Shown here: positions 42,404 to 53,494 of the stretch, one piece after another
Layout: every line of letters starts with the position of its first letter
Position numbering within the stretch: the first letter of the stretch is position 1
Source: Phytophthora quininea
Taxonomy: Eukaryota; Oomycota; Peronosporomycetes; Peronosporales; Peronosporaceae
DNA length: 64,000 nucleotides
Reading direction: 5' to 3'
Assembly (NCBI GenBank): GCA_011947345.1
Contig: JAAVTG010000618.1
Span: 62,001 to 126,000 of the forward strand
Made by a program: the position numbers and the translations under genes
Notes under the pieces: generated by a model
Databases searched by the model: none
Told to the model about the DNA's origin: nothing
The model's input: only the letters and a program-made list of their open reading frames with translations

Positions 42404-42874
42404 GAATTTCCTCCTTATTTCCATATGTGTTATCGACGTACGTTATAGACGCGTACTGGATCAGCGTGGACCGGACCCGGAATGAATGCGTCTAGGGCTT
42501 TTCCAAGTGCGCGGCATTAATTGCGAAATTTTATGGATCATGCGCCAAGCGGCTCCGAGAATCTTGCGGCTCCGCGAGCGTACAAAAAGTGAAAGCTGGT
42601 ACCTTGCTTCACCATATCGGACTAGATAGCACGAACTGCAACGTATTGGTTTTACTTTGGTGTAGAGACGTTCGACTCGGCCATTGAATATGGCTCCACT
42701 CCTTCAAAACATGCCGCCACCACAAGGGGAGCATTGTAGTCTTCCATACTGCTAGTTTCGGAGGTTCTTGGAGCAGGAAATCACTTGAAGCAAGTCTTTC
42801 GCTTTACCAGAATTATGAATGTACTGAAACTCCGCAGTTCACTACCGTAGTGCAGCCTTTAAAGCTCCTAGAGC
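42404..42874. other. Intergenic, no gene seen
   Basis: Between the MULE start and the RXLR stop. No convincing frame; I could not identify a second MULE terminal repeat. Confidence 0.4.
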
Positions 42875-43315
42875 TCACTGTGTCTTCTTGCGGTTGGCTT
42901 CTCTGTACAACATGTCGAACTTCTGCCAGCCGGGGTCCTGGGTGTCGTAGAACTTGGTGCCAGTCTTCGGTTCGACATAAGACGGCTTGACGCCCATCCT
43001 GGCAAGAATGGAGTCTTGGCTTTCTCCATTCTTGATGGCAGTGTAGATCTTGGCGTCGTTCCAGGCCTCTTTGATCCTCGCCTTGATGGCTTGGTACTTG
43101 GCCTTGAGCTTGGCAAACAGATTTTTCAGGCTCGTTTTGATCGACTGGTACTTGCCGTTCGCGCTGGTCTTCAACCCTTTCGCAAACTCGCGGAATACTC
43201 TCTCTTCAGTGTTGTCCTCAACTGCGATTCGGAGCGATCGGTGCTCAGAATTGTCGGCAAAGGTAGAAGCGAAGAGCACGACCAACACAACGATCAAGAG
43301 GCGGAGTCCACGCAT
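42875..43315 (-). CDS. RXLR-EER secreted effector
   Basis: 146 aa, intact. Signal peptide MRGLRLLIVVLVVLFASTFA, then RSLR at residues 26-29 and EER at 37-39, the canonical spacing for host-translocated RXLR effectors. The rest is Lys-rich and helical (FAKGLKTSANGKYQSIKTS, KNLFAKLKAKYQAIKARIKE, WNDAKIYTAIKNGESQDSIL), compatible with WY/LWY-like helical effector folds though no clear W-Y pair is seen. It ends in REANRKKTQ. It sits between dead transposons, as expected for effectors in gene-sparse regions. Target unknown. Confidence 0.92.
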   Translation of the reverse strand: MRGLRLLIVVLVVLFASTFADNSEHRSLRIAVEDNTEERVFREFAKGLKTSANGKYQSIKTSLKNLFAKLKAKYQAIKARIKEAWNDAKIYTAIKNGESQDSILARMGVKPSYVEPKTGTKFYDTQDPGWQKFDMLYREANRKKTQ

Positions 43316-43639
43316 GGCTGGAGTTGATAAGCTGGTGCGTTCTGCCGAGGGAATCGGAGAGTGAGAGAGGTGTTTTTTGTCAGCGCAAGACTTTCGACAT
43401 CACGGTGACGAGGTTTATGCGCCATTGAGGCGGAGGTTCTATACGGAAATGCATGCACCGAACAGGATCTGCACTCGGGCCTCAGAGACACAACTCATCC
43501 TTGCTTGCGGTCATGCACTAACGTAAATTACGGTAAGTACCGTCGGTGACTATACATGTACAGAAAGTCAGCGCAACCAATATCTGTTACCAGTTGTGTT
43601 GATTCAGATGTTTAACTTGTTTCCTGGTTGTTCTTATGG

Positions 43640-43858
43640 TTGGGGGTATTTGCTATTCTGAATCTGATGTGTTGAATGATAATTGAATTTGAATGGGATA
43701 TTTGAATGTGGAGTTAATCGTTTCCTTTCTTCTAGATGTTTTATGTAGGCCCTCGGCCCGGCAGCCCCCGCAGAGACTCGAACCCCAACCGGAGGGATGA
43801 ACTTCGTGAGTTGTATACACAACCCACTGGATCACCAGGAGGCCCTGGTATAATTCGT
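43640..43858 (-). mobile_element. tRNA-derived SINE
   Basis: On the minus strand from about 43858: an A-box-like GTGATCCAGTGGGTT, then 45 bases on a B-box GGTTCGAGTCT (about 43775-43785 on plus as agactcgaacc), followed by a non-tRNA body (GGGCTGCCGGGCCGAGGGCC) and an A/T-rich tail to about 43640. Box order and spacing fit an RNA polymerase III promoter. tRNA-derived SINEs are known from Phytophthora. Inserted in ankyrin-like pseudogene sequence; the duplication is not clear. Confidence 0.6.
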
Positions 43859-44375
43859 TCAGTCACCAACATCTTCAGAATCGTGACGCGCTTTCCACCA
43901 TCGTCGTATCTCTGCGGCTCTTCAGCTTCAAACAACCGCTGAAACGATTCAACGGTAATGCTGCCAGTGTCGAACAGGTATTTAGCGACGTCAACATCAC
44001 TCGTAGTCGCAAATGCTTCGTTTAGAGTCCCAGTCGACGCATTCTTGTTGGTGTGCAAAAATGTCACCACATCACAAAATCAGAATGCGCTGCTGCAACA
44101 ACTGCCAGGCCGTACGACTCCAAAGAGGGCTCACCAGTTCCATCCAAGTAGAGGATGACAGACATTTGTTCTTGTTTTGCCGCTAACACGAAGGCTCTGT
44201 CAATACTCTTGATATCCCACAAACCGCGCTCGAACAGATATGTTACCTCCTTGACGGATCCAACACGCAGGGATCGAAAAAACATTGGCATTGTTACATT
44301 GCGAAAATTGTTCTCCACAATATTGATTGTGGCGACCTCGTCCAATATTGCCAGGATCGTAATGGCAGCTAGCAA
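43859..44375 (-). pseudogene. Ankyrin-like pseudogene fragment
   Basis: Units GSVKEVTYLFERGLWDIKSI, FVLAAKQEQMSVILYLDG and FATTSDVDVAKYLFDTGSI follow each other with one frameshift at about 44068 and are cut by the SINE after MLVTERIIPG. It may be the C-terminal half of the ankyrin gene whose N-terminal part is at 50764-51433, with hAT and Gypsy sequence between; orientation agrees, but the intervening join is not proven. Confidence 0.6.
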
Positions 44376-44446
44376 CTTCTACTCGTAGCTACTCGTACTC
44401 TTCCGGCTCTACTTCGCTATCTTCTCATGCTACCCTCTCTGCCTAC

Positions 44447-44990
44447 TTAATCCTTAAGGAGAGGATTGACTCGAGCGTCTTCGCACTCACTCGCTTCCGC
44501 ATATATTATGCTCCAAGCATGCACTTCACTGCCGAGAACAGTCGTTCCACCTCGACGGAGGTAGCAGGAAGCCAAGACAAATCGATGTACTTTGAGCGGT
44601 CTTCCTCTCTGGACTTGGATCTCTCTTCGATAGACGCTTCGACTTCCCCAGGTGATCTGCGGTGTCTGATGGTAGGCGCGACTACTCTCGTTTCGCCGTA
44701 CACCACTCGGACTTGCAGACCTTGGTGAACGAACACTAGAGGCTTTGGCGCCCTTCTTCTTTGAAGTGCCTGGGCGGGTCGATTTAGATTTTCTGTGTTT
44801 GCGCTTGATGCTGGGCTCTGAGGAGACACAAGCGCTACCGGAATTAATCGATTCCTCTCCTGTGGAGCCCAAAAGCCGATGGATAGTGTTGGTTTCTTCC
44901 GGAGGCTTGAGGAGCAAACGCCGAGCTGATCGACATCGTTGGTGGAATAGGCTTGGGCGGAGTGATTCGAGACGAGGCTGCTTACGATAG
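44447..44990 (-). pseudogene. hAT transposase C-terminal fragment
   Basis: YIDLSWLPATSVEVERLFSA followed by KCMLGA and, in the next frame, a short tail: the hAT dimerisation motif (ERLFS). Upstream is a basic Ser-rich stretch (KRKHRKSKSTRPGTSKKKGA) with a frameshift between. Different from the transposase at 8356-11341. No terminal repeats found. Confidence 0.6.
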
Positions 44991-45276
44991 TAGCGTGGTT
45001 AGCGGAGGAGTTCGATGCGGGGCTGTCGTGGAGGTCGAGCGGTGCAGTGTGTGTTCAAAAGTGTGAGCTGGAGCGCGCCGTCGTCTAGCAAAAACCTCGC
45101 TCGTGCTCTCCCACTTCCTCGTACCTCGAGACCGCAGACGTGGTTATTTATGCCTCTGCCAACTCATCGAACAAGACCGCACAGACACTTCAACGAGAAG
45201 ATACACAATTAGATCGATGAATTGCAATTGTTTTCCCAAGAAATTGACATTGTTCCAATATTGATTGTGTCAAGCG
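44991..45276. other. Flank of the Gypsy insertion, ankyrin-like tail
   Basis: On the minus strand, after removing the Gypsy, LLSRR continues as LTQSILEQCQFLGKTIAIHR to a nearby stop, so about 90 bases here are the continuation of the ankyrin-like gene at 50764-51433. The rest (45000-45190) holds nothing I recognise. Confidence 0.45.
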
Positions 45277-45621
45277 TGTGGTGCGTGGTTGAAGGCGCTG
45301 CTGCGCGGTGCAGCACCTGTGCGTTAGGATGTGTAAGGCGCCGCGTGGCGATGGCGGCGCGGATGCGAGGAGTGGCAGGCAGCGCGCGCGATGGGGAGCT
45401 CGGCGGACGCAGGACAGCATGAAGGCAGCCCGCTGCAATGATGTTGCAGCGTGCGGTTGCAGTCTAGGGAGCTGCAGGCAGGATGGGCTCTCACGCATGG
45501 TGAATTGCGTGACGCGGCGTTGGCGCCAAGGGCGGCGTCCCTGGGCGGCGAGGGCAGGTTAGTTTTCGGTTAACCAACTAATTCACTTCGCATTTTGCTT
45601 TCTTTCGATAGAGTTAGCACA
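45277..45621 (+). repeat. Gypsy 5' LTR
   Basis: 345 bp, GC-rich core with a TTAACCAACTAATTCACTTCGCATTT-like 3' part. An 84-codon ORF present in both LTRs is incidental. Confidence 0.9.
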
Positions 45622-45653
45622 AAGAATTCTTTACAAACGACAACAAGTCCAAG

Positions 45654-46559
45654 ATGGCGTCTCAAGGCGACAGAGACGTAGAGATGCCCTTGACTCAACC
45701 TACTTACGAGTACATCCGCGCACCGAGACTGACCGAGTGGAGCCAGCCGGCCCTCGTGGAGTACCAAAGGCAGAGACGCCGCTACGAGGAGAAGATCCAA
45801 GAGCGCTGTTCGGCGACAGGCGAAGCCGCGTATGCGGTCGCCGTCAGCATCAAGGCGTCCATGGAGCCCCGGGTGTTGGATCGCCTGGCGTTCTACATAC
45901 TGAAGAAGGCCGTGATAGAGGTGACGGATGAAGACCTGATCAGGGCCATCCAGGCCAAGGCTGGGAACATGGTCAACGACTACGTGCCCGACTTGGAGAG
46001 GCTGTTCGAGCGGCTGCGGATGAACATGCAACAAGCCGACAGTGAGGCCCGAGTCGCACAGTACTTCATCGACTTCGACAGGATCGTCGAGAAGCAAGGC
46101 CTGGTTGGGGTGTTGGGTCGGCAGGGGACGGCAGACCCGACCCTCGCGAAGATGAGGTACCAGTTCCTGGTGCGTCGACTGCAGCCGGAGGTGCTGCGTC
46201 GCGAGGTAGAGCGACTGGTCCAAGTCACTCATCGCCAGGTCAAGACCGACGGTATCGCGCTGTACGAGCTCATCGTGGACAGGGCAAAGTGCCAGCATCA
46301 GGCGCACCTTCTTCATTCAGAGATGAGGGTTCACGACCAGGCTCCACCGTGGAGCAACGAGACGCTGGGAGAAGCCGCACGCCGGCGCTTGAAGGTGGGG
46401 TCTCCCGAGCTGAAGGTCCTGCCCGCCTACAGCGCAGTGGTGACCGTGGCGGAGCTGCCCGGGCCCAACAGTAGAACGGAGACAGTCGCGGCGACGACGC
46501 TCGAACGCACGATCCGCCTAGGAATGGCTGCTTGTTCTGCTATGGCCAGCATTGGCTAA
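45654..46559 (+). CDS. Gypsy Gag
   Basis: ATG 33 bp after the LTR. 301 codons. Helical capsid-like protein (PALVEYQRQRRRYEEKIQE, MRYQFLVRRLQPEVLRREVE). Near the end the frame should shift at about 46515 to reach a zinc knuckle CLFCYGQHWLKDC (C-x2-C-x3-H-x4-C), read in another frame; the annotated stop at 46557 lies beyond that point, so this ORF's last about 15 residues are probably out of frame. Confidence 0.8.
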   Translation: MASQGDRDVEMPLTQPTYEYIRAPRLTEWSQPALVEYQRQRRRYEEKIQERCSATGEAAYAVAVSIKASMEPRVLDRLAFYILKKAVIEVTDEDLIRAIQAKAGNMVNDYVPDLERLFERLRMNMQQADSEARVAQYFIDFDRIVEKQGLVGVLGRQGTADPTLAKMRYQFLVRRLQPEVLRREVERLVQVTHRQVKTDGIALYELIVDRAKCQHQAHLLHSEMRVHDQAPPWSNETLGEAARRRLKVGSPELKVLPAYSAVVTVAELPGPNSRTETVAATTLERTIRLGMAACSAMASIG

Positions 46560-49500
46560 AGGACTGTACGACTACTACGGAAGCGCGAAAAAGGAAGCGC
46601 GTCAGAAGTTCGCTCGCGAGTGCCAGCAACGTCGTGGGGACAGGTTGAAGCATCTTAACGATGGTGCCGATTTCAACCTGCACGCTGTTATCAATGACGT
46701 GATCGAAGTACCGCTCTGTATCGACACTGGGTCGGACCATAACGTGGTGTCTCGGCGCATCCTGCAGCAGGTCCGTGACTTAGACGTTGAAGTGGTGCTA
46801 CGTCAACTGGATCCTCCTCTCACTGTGTCGACCGTTGGTGGGGTGGAAATGATCTGCGTGGAGACAGCATCTTTGGACGTGTCAGTCCGCACCGCTGCGG
46901 GACCTGTCATGCTACGTGCGTTGGAGTGCTTGGTGCTTGATGCAGAAGAACCTGAGTTCCTGTTGGGACGCCGCACCATGCAGTCACTGGGCATCGACGT
47001 CGGACGACAAATGGAGCAGCTGGCGGAGGGGAATCTTGTGGCCGAGCAAGATGCCGATGGTGCCTTGCCTGCTGAACCTGAGATCGACTTCGACAATCAG
47101 CGAGACGCTGTACGTGAGAATCTGGAGCGGATGCTTGCCGAAGCAGCCGAAGAGGCCAATGATGACGCATGGGCGGCCGAGCTTCGTGCACTTGTGTTGC
47201 GCTTCGAAGATATTTGGCGCGTCAATGTTGGGTCTGATCCTCCGGCTAATGTAGAGCCGATGCGGGTAGAATTGGTCGAGAATGCACGGCCATATCGAGC
47301 GGGAGCCAGACGCTACTCGCCGGACCAGCGTCAATTCCTGCGCGACTACGTTCGAGAACTGGAGCAGCATGGTCTCGTCCGACGCAACAATGAAAGCCGA
47401 TGGGCTTTGCCAGCCTTGCCTGTACACAAGCCTGTCACTGATAAGTTCCGGATCACCATGGACTATCGGGCTGTGAACAAGATGACCGTCCCTATCGCTG
47501 GGGCTACGCCAAATCTCGCAGCTGTAATGGCGAATGTCGAAGGGGCCGTGGGCTTTGGCCAGTTCGATTTCTTTAAGGGGTTCTGGCAACTGCCCCTGCA
47601 CGAGGACAGCTAAGAGCTTTTCAGCTTCGTGACAAAAGACGGAGTCTTCACCCCAACCCGTGTGCCCCAAGATGCGTGCGACTCTGCACTGCACTTTCAA
47701 CTTCAGATGCATGCGAGTTTTCAGGAGATGCTATACAACGCCGTACTGATCTGGATCAATAATATCTTGCTCTTCGCCAGGTCTAAAGCTGAGTACCTTG
47801 AGAGACTGCAGCAGTTCTTCAGGATTCTAAGGGAACGAGGACTCAAGCTCAATGCTCTCAAGTGCCGTCTGTTTGCCCGCAGCGTGCGTTGGTGTGGCAA
47901 GATTGTGACTGGCCAAGAGGTGAAACATGATCCATCTCGACTCGCGGCACTCGTGAACATGGAGTTGCCACCTACGGCAGCAGCACTGCAACAATTTCTG
48001 TGCGTGGCCAATTGGGTCCGCGACACTGTGGTTGACTTTGCTCGAGTTTTCGCTCCGTTGCAGGCGAAGTTGGAGGTAGTGCTGGCTACGCGTGGACGCC
48101 GTCGTCAACAGTTGACCGGGGCCAGCTTGATTTGGGATGATAAGGAACGCGAGGCGTTCCAGAATGCAATGGCTGCCCTTGCTCACTCCTCCCTGCTACA
48201 TTACCCGTTGGAGACCGCCACCATCAATTTGTTCTGCGACGCAAGCGCTACTGGCTGGGCAATTGTGCTCACTCAGGTGCTAGATTGGGACCCGAGTCTG
48301 GACGCGGTGGAACAGGCCCACCAACTACTGGTATGTCAAGGCGGCACTTTCACGCATAGTGAGCTTAATTGGGGTGTGGCTGAAAAAGAAGCGTACCCGA
48401 TAGTCGCCGCCTGTGTCAATCTCGCCTGCATTCTCGAGCGCCCGGCAGGTTTTCGGATCTTTTGTGATCACGCAAATTTGATTCATATCTTCGCGCCGCA
48501 CCGCGAAGTTCGCCAGCACATTCGGGGCAAGCTGCAGCGGTGGGCTCTGAGACTTTCAGGTTTTCGCTACTCGATTGAACACGTGAACGGTGAGTCGGAC
48601 GTGTGGGCCGATCTCGTTTCGCGCTGGGCACAGCCTTCCCAGCAACTCGTGTCCGTCCGGCGTGTGACGACTCGACAAGCTGTTGAGCTCTCTCTCATTC
48701 GCCCCTGGAGGATGGCGAGTTCGTGTGGCCGAGCCTCGGTGAACTTAAGCACGTGGAGCAGCAACATCGCTCGTCGGCACCGACCGGAACTACCGATCGC
48801 GGTGGTGTTCTCCGTGTGAACGACCGTCCTTGGGTTCCTCGTAATGCTGTGGATTTCCTTTCGAGACTACTGGTCGTGGCTCACTGCGGACCTCACGGAC
48901 ATCGTGGGGAGGATGTGGTAGCGGAACTGCTTCGACAGTGCTTCGAAATACCGCAGCTCCGCCAGCAAGTGCAATCGTTTAGCCGACAGTGTCTGTTGTG
49001 CAAACACGTTAAGGGCGGTCAGCTTTTGATAAGGAAGTGGCAAGAGCACGACATGGCTACTATGAGGAACGAGTGTCTGCATGTGGACTACCTTTTCCTT
49101 GGTGACAGCTATGGCGACGCATGATATGTCCTGGTACTAAAGGACGAGCTGACCCACTAAACTGAACTGGTAGCGTGCGACTCGCCGACGGGCCTGGTGG
49201 CATCTACAGCAATTCTGGACTGGCACAAACGGTTCGGCCTTCCTGAGATGTGGATTTCCGACAACGGCACACATTTCAAGAACGAGCTGATGCGTGAGTT
49301 AGCCACCCGTCTCAAAAGAACTCACAAGTTCGTTCCCGTATACACACCGTGGATCAACGGTACCGTGGAACGGGTGAACAGAGACCTCCTACAAGTGCTG
49401 AGGGTCATGCTTTTGGAGCTGCAGATGAACACGAGGGCCTGGACGACACTTCTACCTGTGGTTCAGGCAAACATGAACCACACTCTCGTGCGTTCTTTGG

Positions 49501-50170
49501 GCGGGCACGCACCTGTCAAGCTGTTTACGGGGCTTCCACTCGCGTCTCCATTGGATCGGGTGGTGCAGCCGGCAGACGGCCCTCCCTGTGAACTCCCCGC
49601 AGAAAGTCAGGAGCTCGCAGCAGCTCTTGAGGAACTACGAGTGCACCTTCGGAAGCTACACCAAGACGCCACTGACCGCAAGGAACGCCGCCGCCTACTA
49701 GAAATGGCGAAACAGAAGGGTGTACCATGCAACTTCGCGGTCGGGGACTACGTGTTCTGGTCCCGCATCGGCAAGCGCTTGCGTGGGAACAAGCTGCTAG
49801 TCCGGTGGGTGGGTCCCTTTCAGGTGGTCAGAGCGCTACCACATTCTTTTATGGTGAAGCACTTGCTCACGGGGACGAGTATGACGTCCATGGATCGAGG
49901 TTGAAATTCTACCACGACCCCGACCTTAATGTGACGGCGGAGATTCGCCAGCACGTCAGGAGCCAAGGCATCGTGCTCGACGTGCGTGGCATACTCCAGC
50001 ACCGTTTCAATGAGACAACGCAAGTGTGGGAGCTGCTGGTGGCGTGGTGCGGGCTGCAAGACGAAGAGAACTCGTGGGAACCATTTGGGGCGATGCAACA
50101 TGATGTCCCGGGATTGGTGCGCCAGTATGTGGAGCGCACTGATGCGGTCGTTCTGGAGCAGTTCTTGTAG
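46523..50170 (+). pseudogene. Gypsy Pol: protease, RT, RNase H, integrase, chromodomain; disrupted
   Basis: Protease CIDTGSDHNVVSRRIL (about 46715). RT: FRITMDYRAVNKMTVPI, FGQFDFFKGFWQLPL, an in-frame TAA at 47611-47613, then WINNILLFARSKAEYL where the two catalytic Asp of the YxDD-box are both Asn. RNase H: INLFCDASATGWAIVLTQ. A frameshift near 48720. Integrase: H-H and CLLCKH finger; HVDYLFLGDS (Asp), WISDNGTHFKNEL (Asp), YTPWINGTVERVNRD (Glu); stops at about 49122 and 49158. A frameshift near 49870 leads to the chromodomain (RGILQHRFNETTQVWELLVA, then WEPF). RT activity is not possible in this copy. Confidence 0.9.
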
Positions 50171-50418
50171 CATGCAGCCGATTCTTGTGGGCCACGCTAT
50201 GCGCAGTTGAGTGGCATGGGTACATTTTGGTGCAGGTCAAGTTCAACGCGTTGAAGTTGGTGCCCCGTCTCATGGCTGTGCCCCGGCTCTGTGATACCGG
50301 CCAAAAACCGGTATTTTGACAAAAACTGGTTTTCTCTTTTCAATTCTGGATTTTCATTTTGGTGGCTCCGCGACGGTGCGAGGGCGACACTGTGTTCCCG
50401 CGGCGCCTTGGAGGGCGC

Positions 50419-50763
50419 TGTGGTGCGTGATTGAAGGCGCTGCTGCGCGGTGCAGCACCTGTGCGTTAGGATGTGTAAGGCGCCGCGTGGCGATGGCGGC
50501 GCGGATGCGAGGAGTGGCAGGCAGCGCGCGCGATGGGGAGCTCGGCGGACGCAGGACAGCATGAAGGCAGCCCGCTGCAATGATGTTGCAGCGTGCGGTT
50601 GCAGTCTAGGGAGCTGCAGGCAAGATGGGCTCTCGCGCATGGTGAATTGCGTGACGCGGCGTTGGCGCCAAGGGCGGCGTCCCTGGGCGGCGAGGGCAGG
50701 TTAGTTTTCGGTTAACCAACTAATTCACTTCGCATTTTGCTTTCTTCCGATCGAATAAGCACA
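50419..50763 (+). repeat. Gypsy 3' LTR
   Basis: 345 bp, about 98% identical to 45277-45621 by eye, with most differences in the last 20 bases. The segment 50171-50418 before it holds the 3' untranslated region, no ORF. Confidence 0.9.
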
Positions 50764-51433
50764 GAGCGTCTCGACAACAATCCATATATACAATGGATAT
50801 TGTCCGATGCCTGTCCAACACGCGCTAAATAAACGAAAAGTGTGTCGCTCTTAATATCACCACTGTAAGCGGTCGCAGCGTAGGTAGGAAAGTTTTGGTA
50901 AATCATCTGCACGATAACGTCTCGACCTTCCACTATGGCTTGCTTAGCAGCCTCTACGGCATCCCATCGGAACACTTTCAAGTTCAGCAGCGTCCTCACT
51001 ACCTCTAGATGTCCTCCAGAAACTGCTGAAGCGAGAGCATGGGATGACGGGTATCGGTTCCAAACCTGTCGACCAGCGAACTCCACCACGTCCACAAAGC
51101 CCTTTGGAGCTGCAGCATCTAACACTTTCCAGGTGGTGGATTCGACACGATTCCTGTTCTTGGCGCTGTAGAGCAGCTTTAGCGCCTCAATTGACCGTTC
51201 TCTCCAGCTGCGACTGCTGCTGCAGAAAATGAGTAGCAGTCGGATCGTTGTAGCAGTGTCCGCAGCCAGTGCGTGTTGCCTGTACGAGCTGCTTCCACCG
51301 TCGCTTGCGGTGAAGACATGGCGAAAATCGTAATTGCTGCTACGACGTGCGGCAATCCCTTTCGGATGTCGGTAGGTAGACACAACTGTAAACGCGTCTT
51401 GTACACCATGCGTCCCGAGCTGGTCGTAGCCAC
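50764..51433 (-). pseudogene. Ankyrin-like gene, N-terminal part, cut by the Gypsy (Ank2)
   Basis: Begins at 51433 with LQLCLPTDIRKGLPHVVAAI and VEAARTGNTHWLRTLLQRSD. A frameshift at about 51190 leads to ALKLLYSAKNRNRVESTTWK, GFVDVVEFAGRQVWNRYPSS, SGGHLEVVRTLLNLKVFRW and DVIVQMIYQNFPTY before the Gypsy end at 50763. Same family as Ank1 and Ank3 (GGHLEVV and a following F/Y-W-D block). Confidence 0.65.
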
Positions 51434-51470
51434 AGTGCTGCTGGATCCAACGCCCGCTGGCAGACAGGAA

Positions 51471-52060
51471 CAATACGGATTCCTGCGCCGGTGAGTGCCC
51501 GACTGACACGCTTACCTATTTATTCAGTAGTTTCGTCCCTAACCTTGTGCACTCGCCTAGTCCGCTCTGTGCAAAGCTCTAGTGACACTCCTATCCGTTT
51601 CTCGGCCGCATAGTCCGTCTAGCCACTCGGATACAATGGCACACACTGGCACCACCCCTACGTCGCAGTGTCGATCAGCCGTACACGCTTACTAAGGAAT
51701 CTGGAGTCCCAAAGAGCCACCGCTCCCCTCGCTTCGCTCGTCGCTCGCGCCGCTCGTATACTTGGCCACACCAGTCGGCTCCGCCCGTCGGCCTAACCAA
51801 CTGTTCCTCTTCGACGCAAATCGCAAACTGGGACCAGCAGGCAGTCACCAGGCTGGTGGCCCGCGGTCACAAATCCGCCTACCTGTAGTTTGCGGTCCAC
51901 AAAGCGCCGCTGACCTTCAAGTGCGGCTAGCCGGGCACTTTAAATCCACTCGACACTTTGCGTGGTGGTGAAATTGTTCGCTCCCGTGCACTCAATTCTC
52001 CACGGTCGTGCTGAGCTTCAACCACACGCATCTGAGCCGTCTCGCTTGATCCTCCGTGGT
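51471..52060. repeat. Possible LTR relative of the 16615-17500 element
   Basis: Several stretches match in order: CGCCGGTGAGTGCCCGACTG and CACACTGGCACCACCCCTAC versus CCGGTGCGTGCCCTGGCCGA and CACACTGGCCCCTTACATCG, plus CTATTTATT, so the two may be diverged copies of one LTR. Boundaries are not determined. CT-rich, no gene. Confidence 0.3.
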
Positions 52061-52483
52061 TTACGCCGCTTCCGTCACCAGCGTCCGCTACCGTATTGTA
52101 CTGGCCAAAATAGTTGATACCGTAACTCTATGGCGTTTTCCGCCAAGAAGATGGTGACTTTCCTTATACGATAGTTAGATATAAGGGTAATTCGCGTGCG
52201 TAGATTCCGATTTTGAGGTCAGATTTGGCCAATTCTGTGTCGTTTTTGAGCTACAGCCGCTCCAAAAACTTTCTCGGACAGCCAAAAGATTTGGGGAAAG
52301 GGCTTCATTAGGGCTAGCCGATCATTCATCAAAACCTGAGGCTTTCATTGGATCAGAAGTAGAACATATGCCAAAACATCTGGTGTTTAGGGTAAATTTA
52401 GGGTTTTGAGGCGTCACCTCGACCAGACAGCAAAATGATGATTGCATCACGCCAAATCTGAGGAGCTGCTCTTGTATTAAATC
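52061..52483. other. No gene seen
   Basis: AT-richer stretch without supported coding sequence on either strand; it may be 3' untranslated or repeat sequence next to the acidic-tail fragment. Confidence 0.35.
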
Positions 52484-52875
52484 TTATAGGTCCTCATCTT
52501 GACTGTCGCTGGCGATCTCCCCTTCTCCAGCATCCGCACACTCGATGGCTTCATCCTCTAGTGCGCGGAGGTTCTTGTCCTCTTCCCTTTGCACTTCCCT
52601 GTATGCACCTTTCCGCTGTTAATTCTACTGTTTCCCTCTTCGCCCTGTACCTGCAAAATAGACCTTATAAATTACGGGAGGTAGCTAATAGTTAGGGTTG
52701 GCAAGTCGCAGAGCACCAACCTCGACACTTTCGGCCTTCCCACTCGCCTCGCAGGCTCCCCACACGCGCGGAATGGTGGTTGTTGGAGTCCCAATGCATT
52801 CGTGGACAAGTTCCCGTGTCTACCCCGCCCCTCGAGGCTCTCCTTCTGGACTTTTGAGGGAATACTTGTAGGCAC
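52484..52875 (-). pseudogene. Small fragment with an acidic C-terminal tail
   Basis: First part 52875-52720 encodes NLSTNALGLQQPPFRACGEP then RRVGRPK. A GTGTCGAGG...TTTTGCAG intron of about 78 nt with a CTAAC branch motif is plausible, then RAKRETVELT and, after a 2-base shift, GAYREVQREEDKNLRALEDE and an acidic end SDSQDEDL. GRPK followed by a charged coiled coil and acidic tail suggests a transposase-associated protein, but I do not recognise it. Confidence 0.28.
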
Positions 52876-53494
52876 TCACAATCATCGCATCCTCTGCTTT
52901 ACTGGTCTTCTTCCCCCTCTATGCTGGCACTCAGAACGGCACGAGGAGGCCTTGTGGAGTAGATAGAGGAGTGTTTCAGGATCATGTTGCGGGTCTAAAC
53001 AGCCTCAAACGGCCAGTATTAGCCGAGTAACGGACGTCGGCGTGGTCCAACATCGCTCTGCGGTATCAACTTTTATGGCCAGTACAATAGGCCTGTTACA
53101 CAACTGTAGATGGTCATCCTTGACATCCCAGCTGTTGTTGTTGACAGTGTAGCAGACACGTTTTGACACGTTATTGTCAGAGTACGAAGCGGCCCTGTTC
53201 ACCGTCTTCTGTGATGGTATTCGACACAATTTTTTCACTTTTGGACGAAGAAGAAATTGTCATTGGCAACAACATAAAAATATGTATGTTGATGTCTAAG
53301 TGCTGCTACTGCGTGAGTTTTCTCCAACATCTCGAGACCTCGAACCATGTCATATTGCTTTGGAGGAGGATACGGACGACTGCAGCAGTGTGCAGCATTT
53401 AATGGAGCGTCACCGCTGACATGGTGTAAGGTGAAGTTGCTATCCAAGTGTAAAATGGTACCTGTACAGCTTAAAAGCAAATCCAGAAGAAAAC
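52876..53494. other. No gene supported
   Basis: Short ORFs on both strands, none with a recognisable domain. It may include the upstream part of the LamG-like pseudogene. Confidence 0.35.

Larger units (their letters stand above)
45277..50763 (+). mobile_element. Gypsy-type LTR retrotransposon with chromodomain, full length, 5487 bp
   Basis: LTRs of 345 bp at 45277-45621 and 50419-50763, both TGTGGTGCGTG...GCACA; flanking 5 bp aagcg and gagcg are a duplication with one mismatch. Domain order protease-RT-RNase H-integrase is Gypsy, and the C-terminus has a chromodomain. The LTRs differ at about seven positions. It is inserted in an ankyrin-like pseudogene. Confidence 0.92.

Noticed and set aside
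45308..50704. Identical 84-codon ORFs at 45308-45562 and 50450-50704
   Set aside because: They lie in the two Gypsy LTRs and are identical only because the LTRs are.
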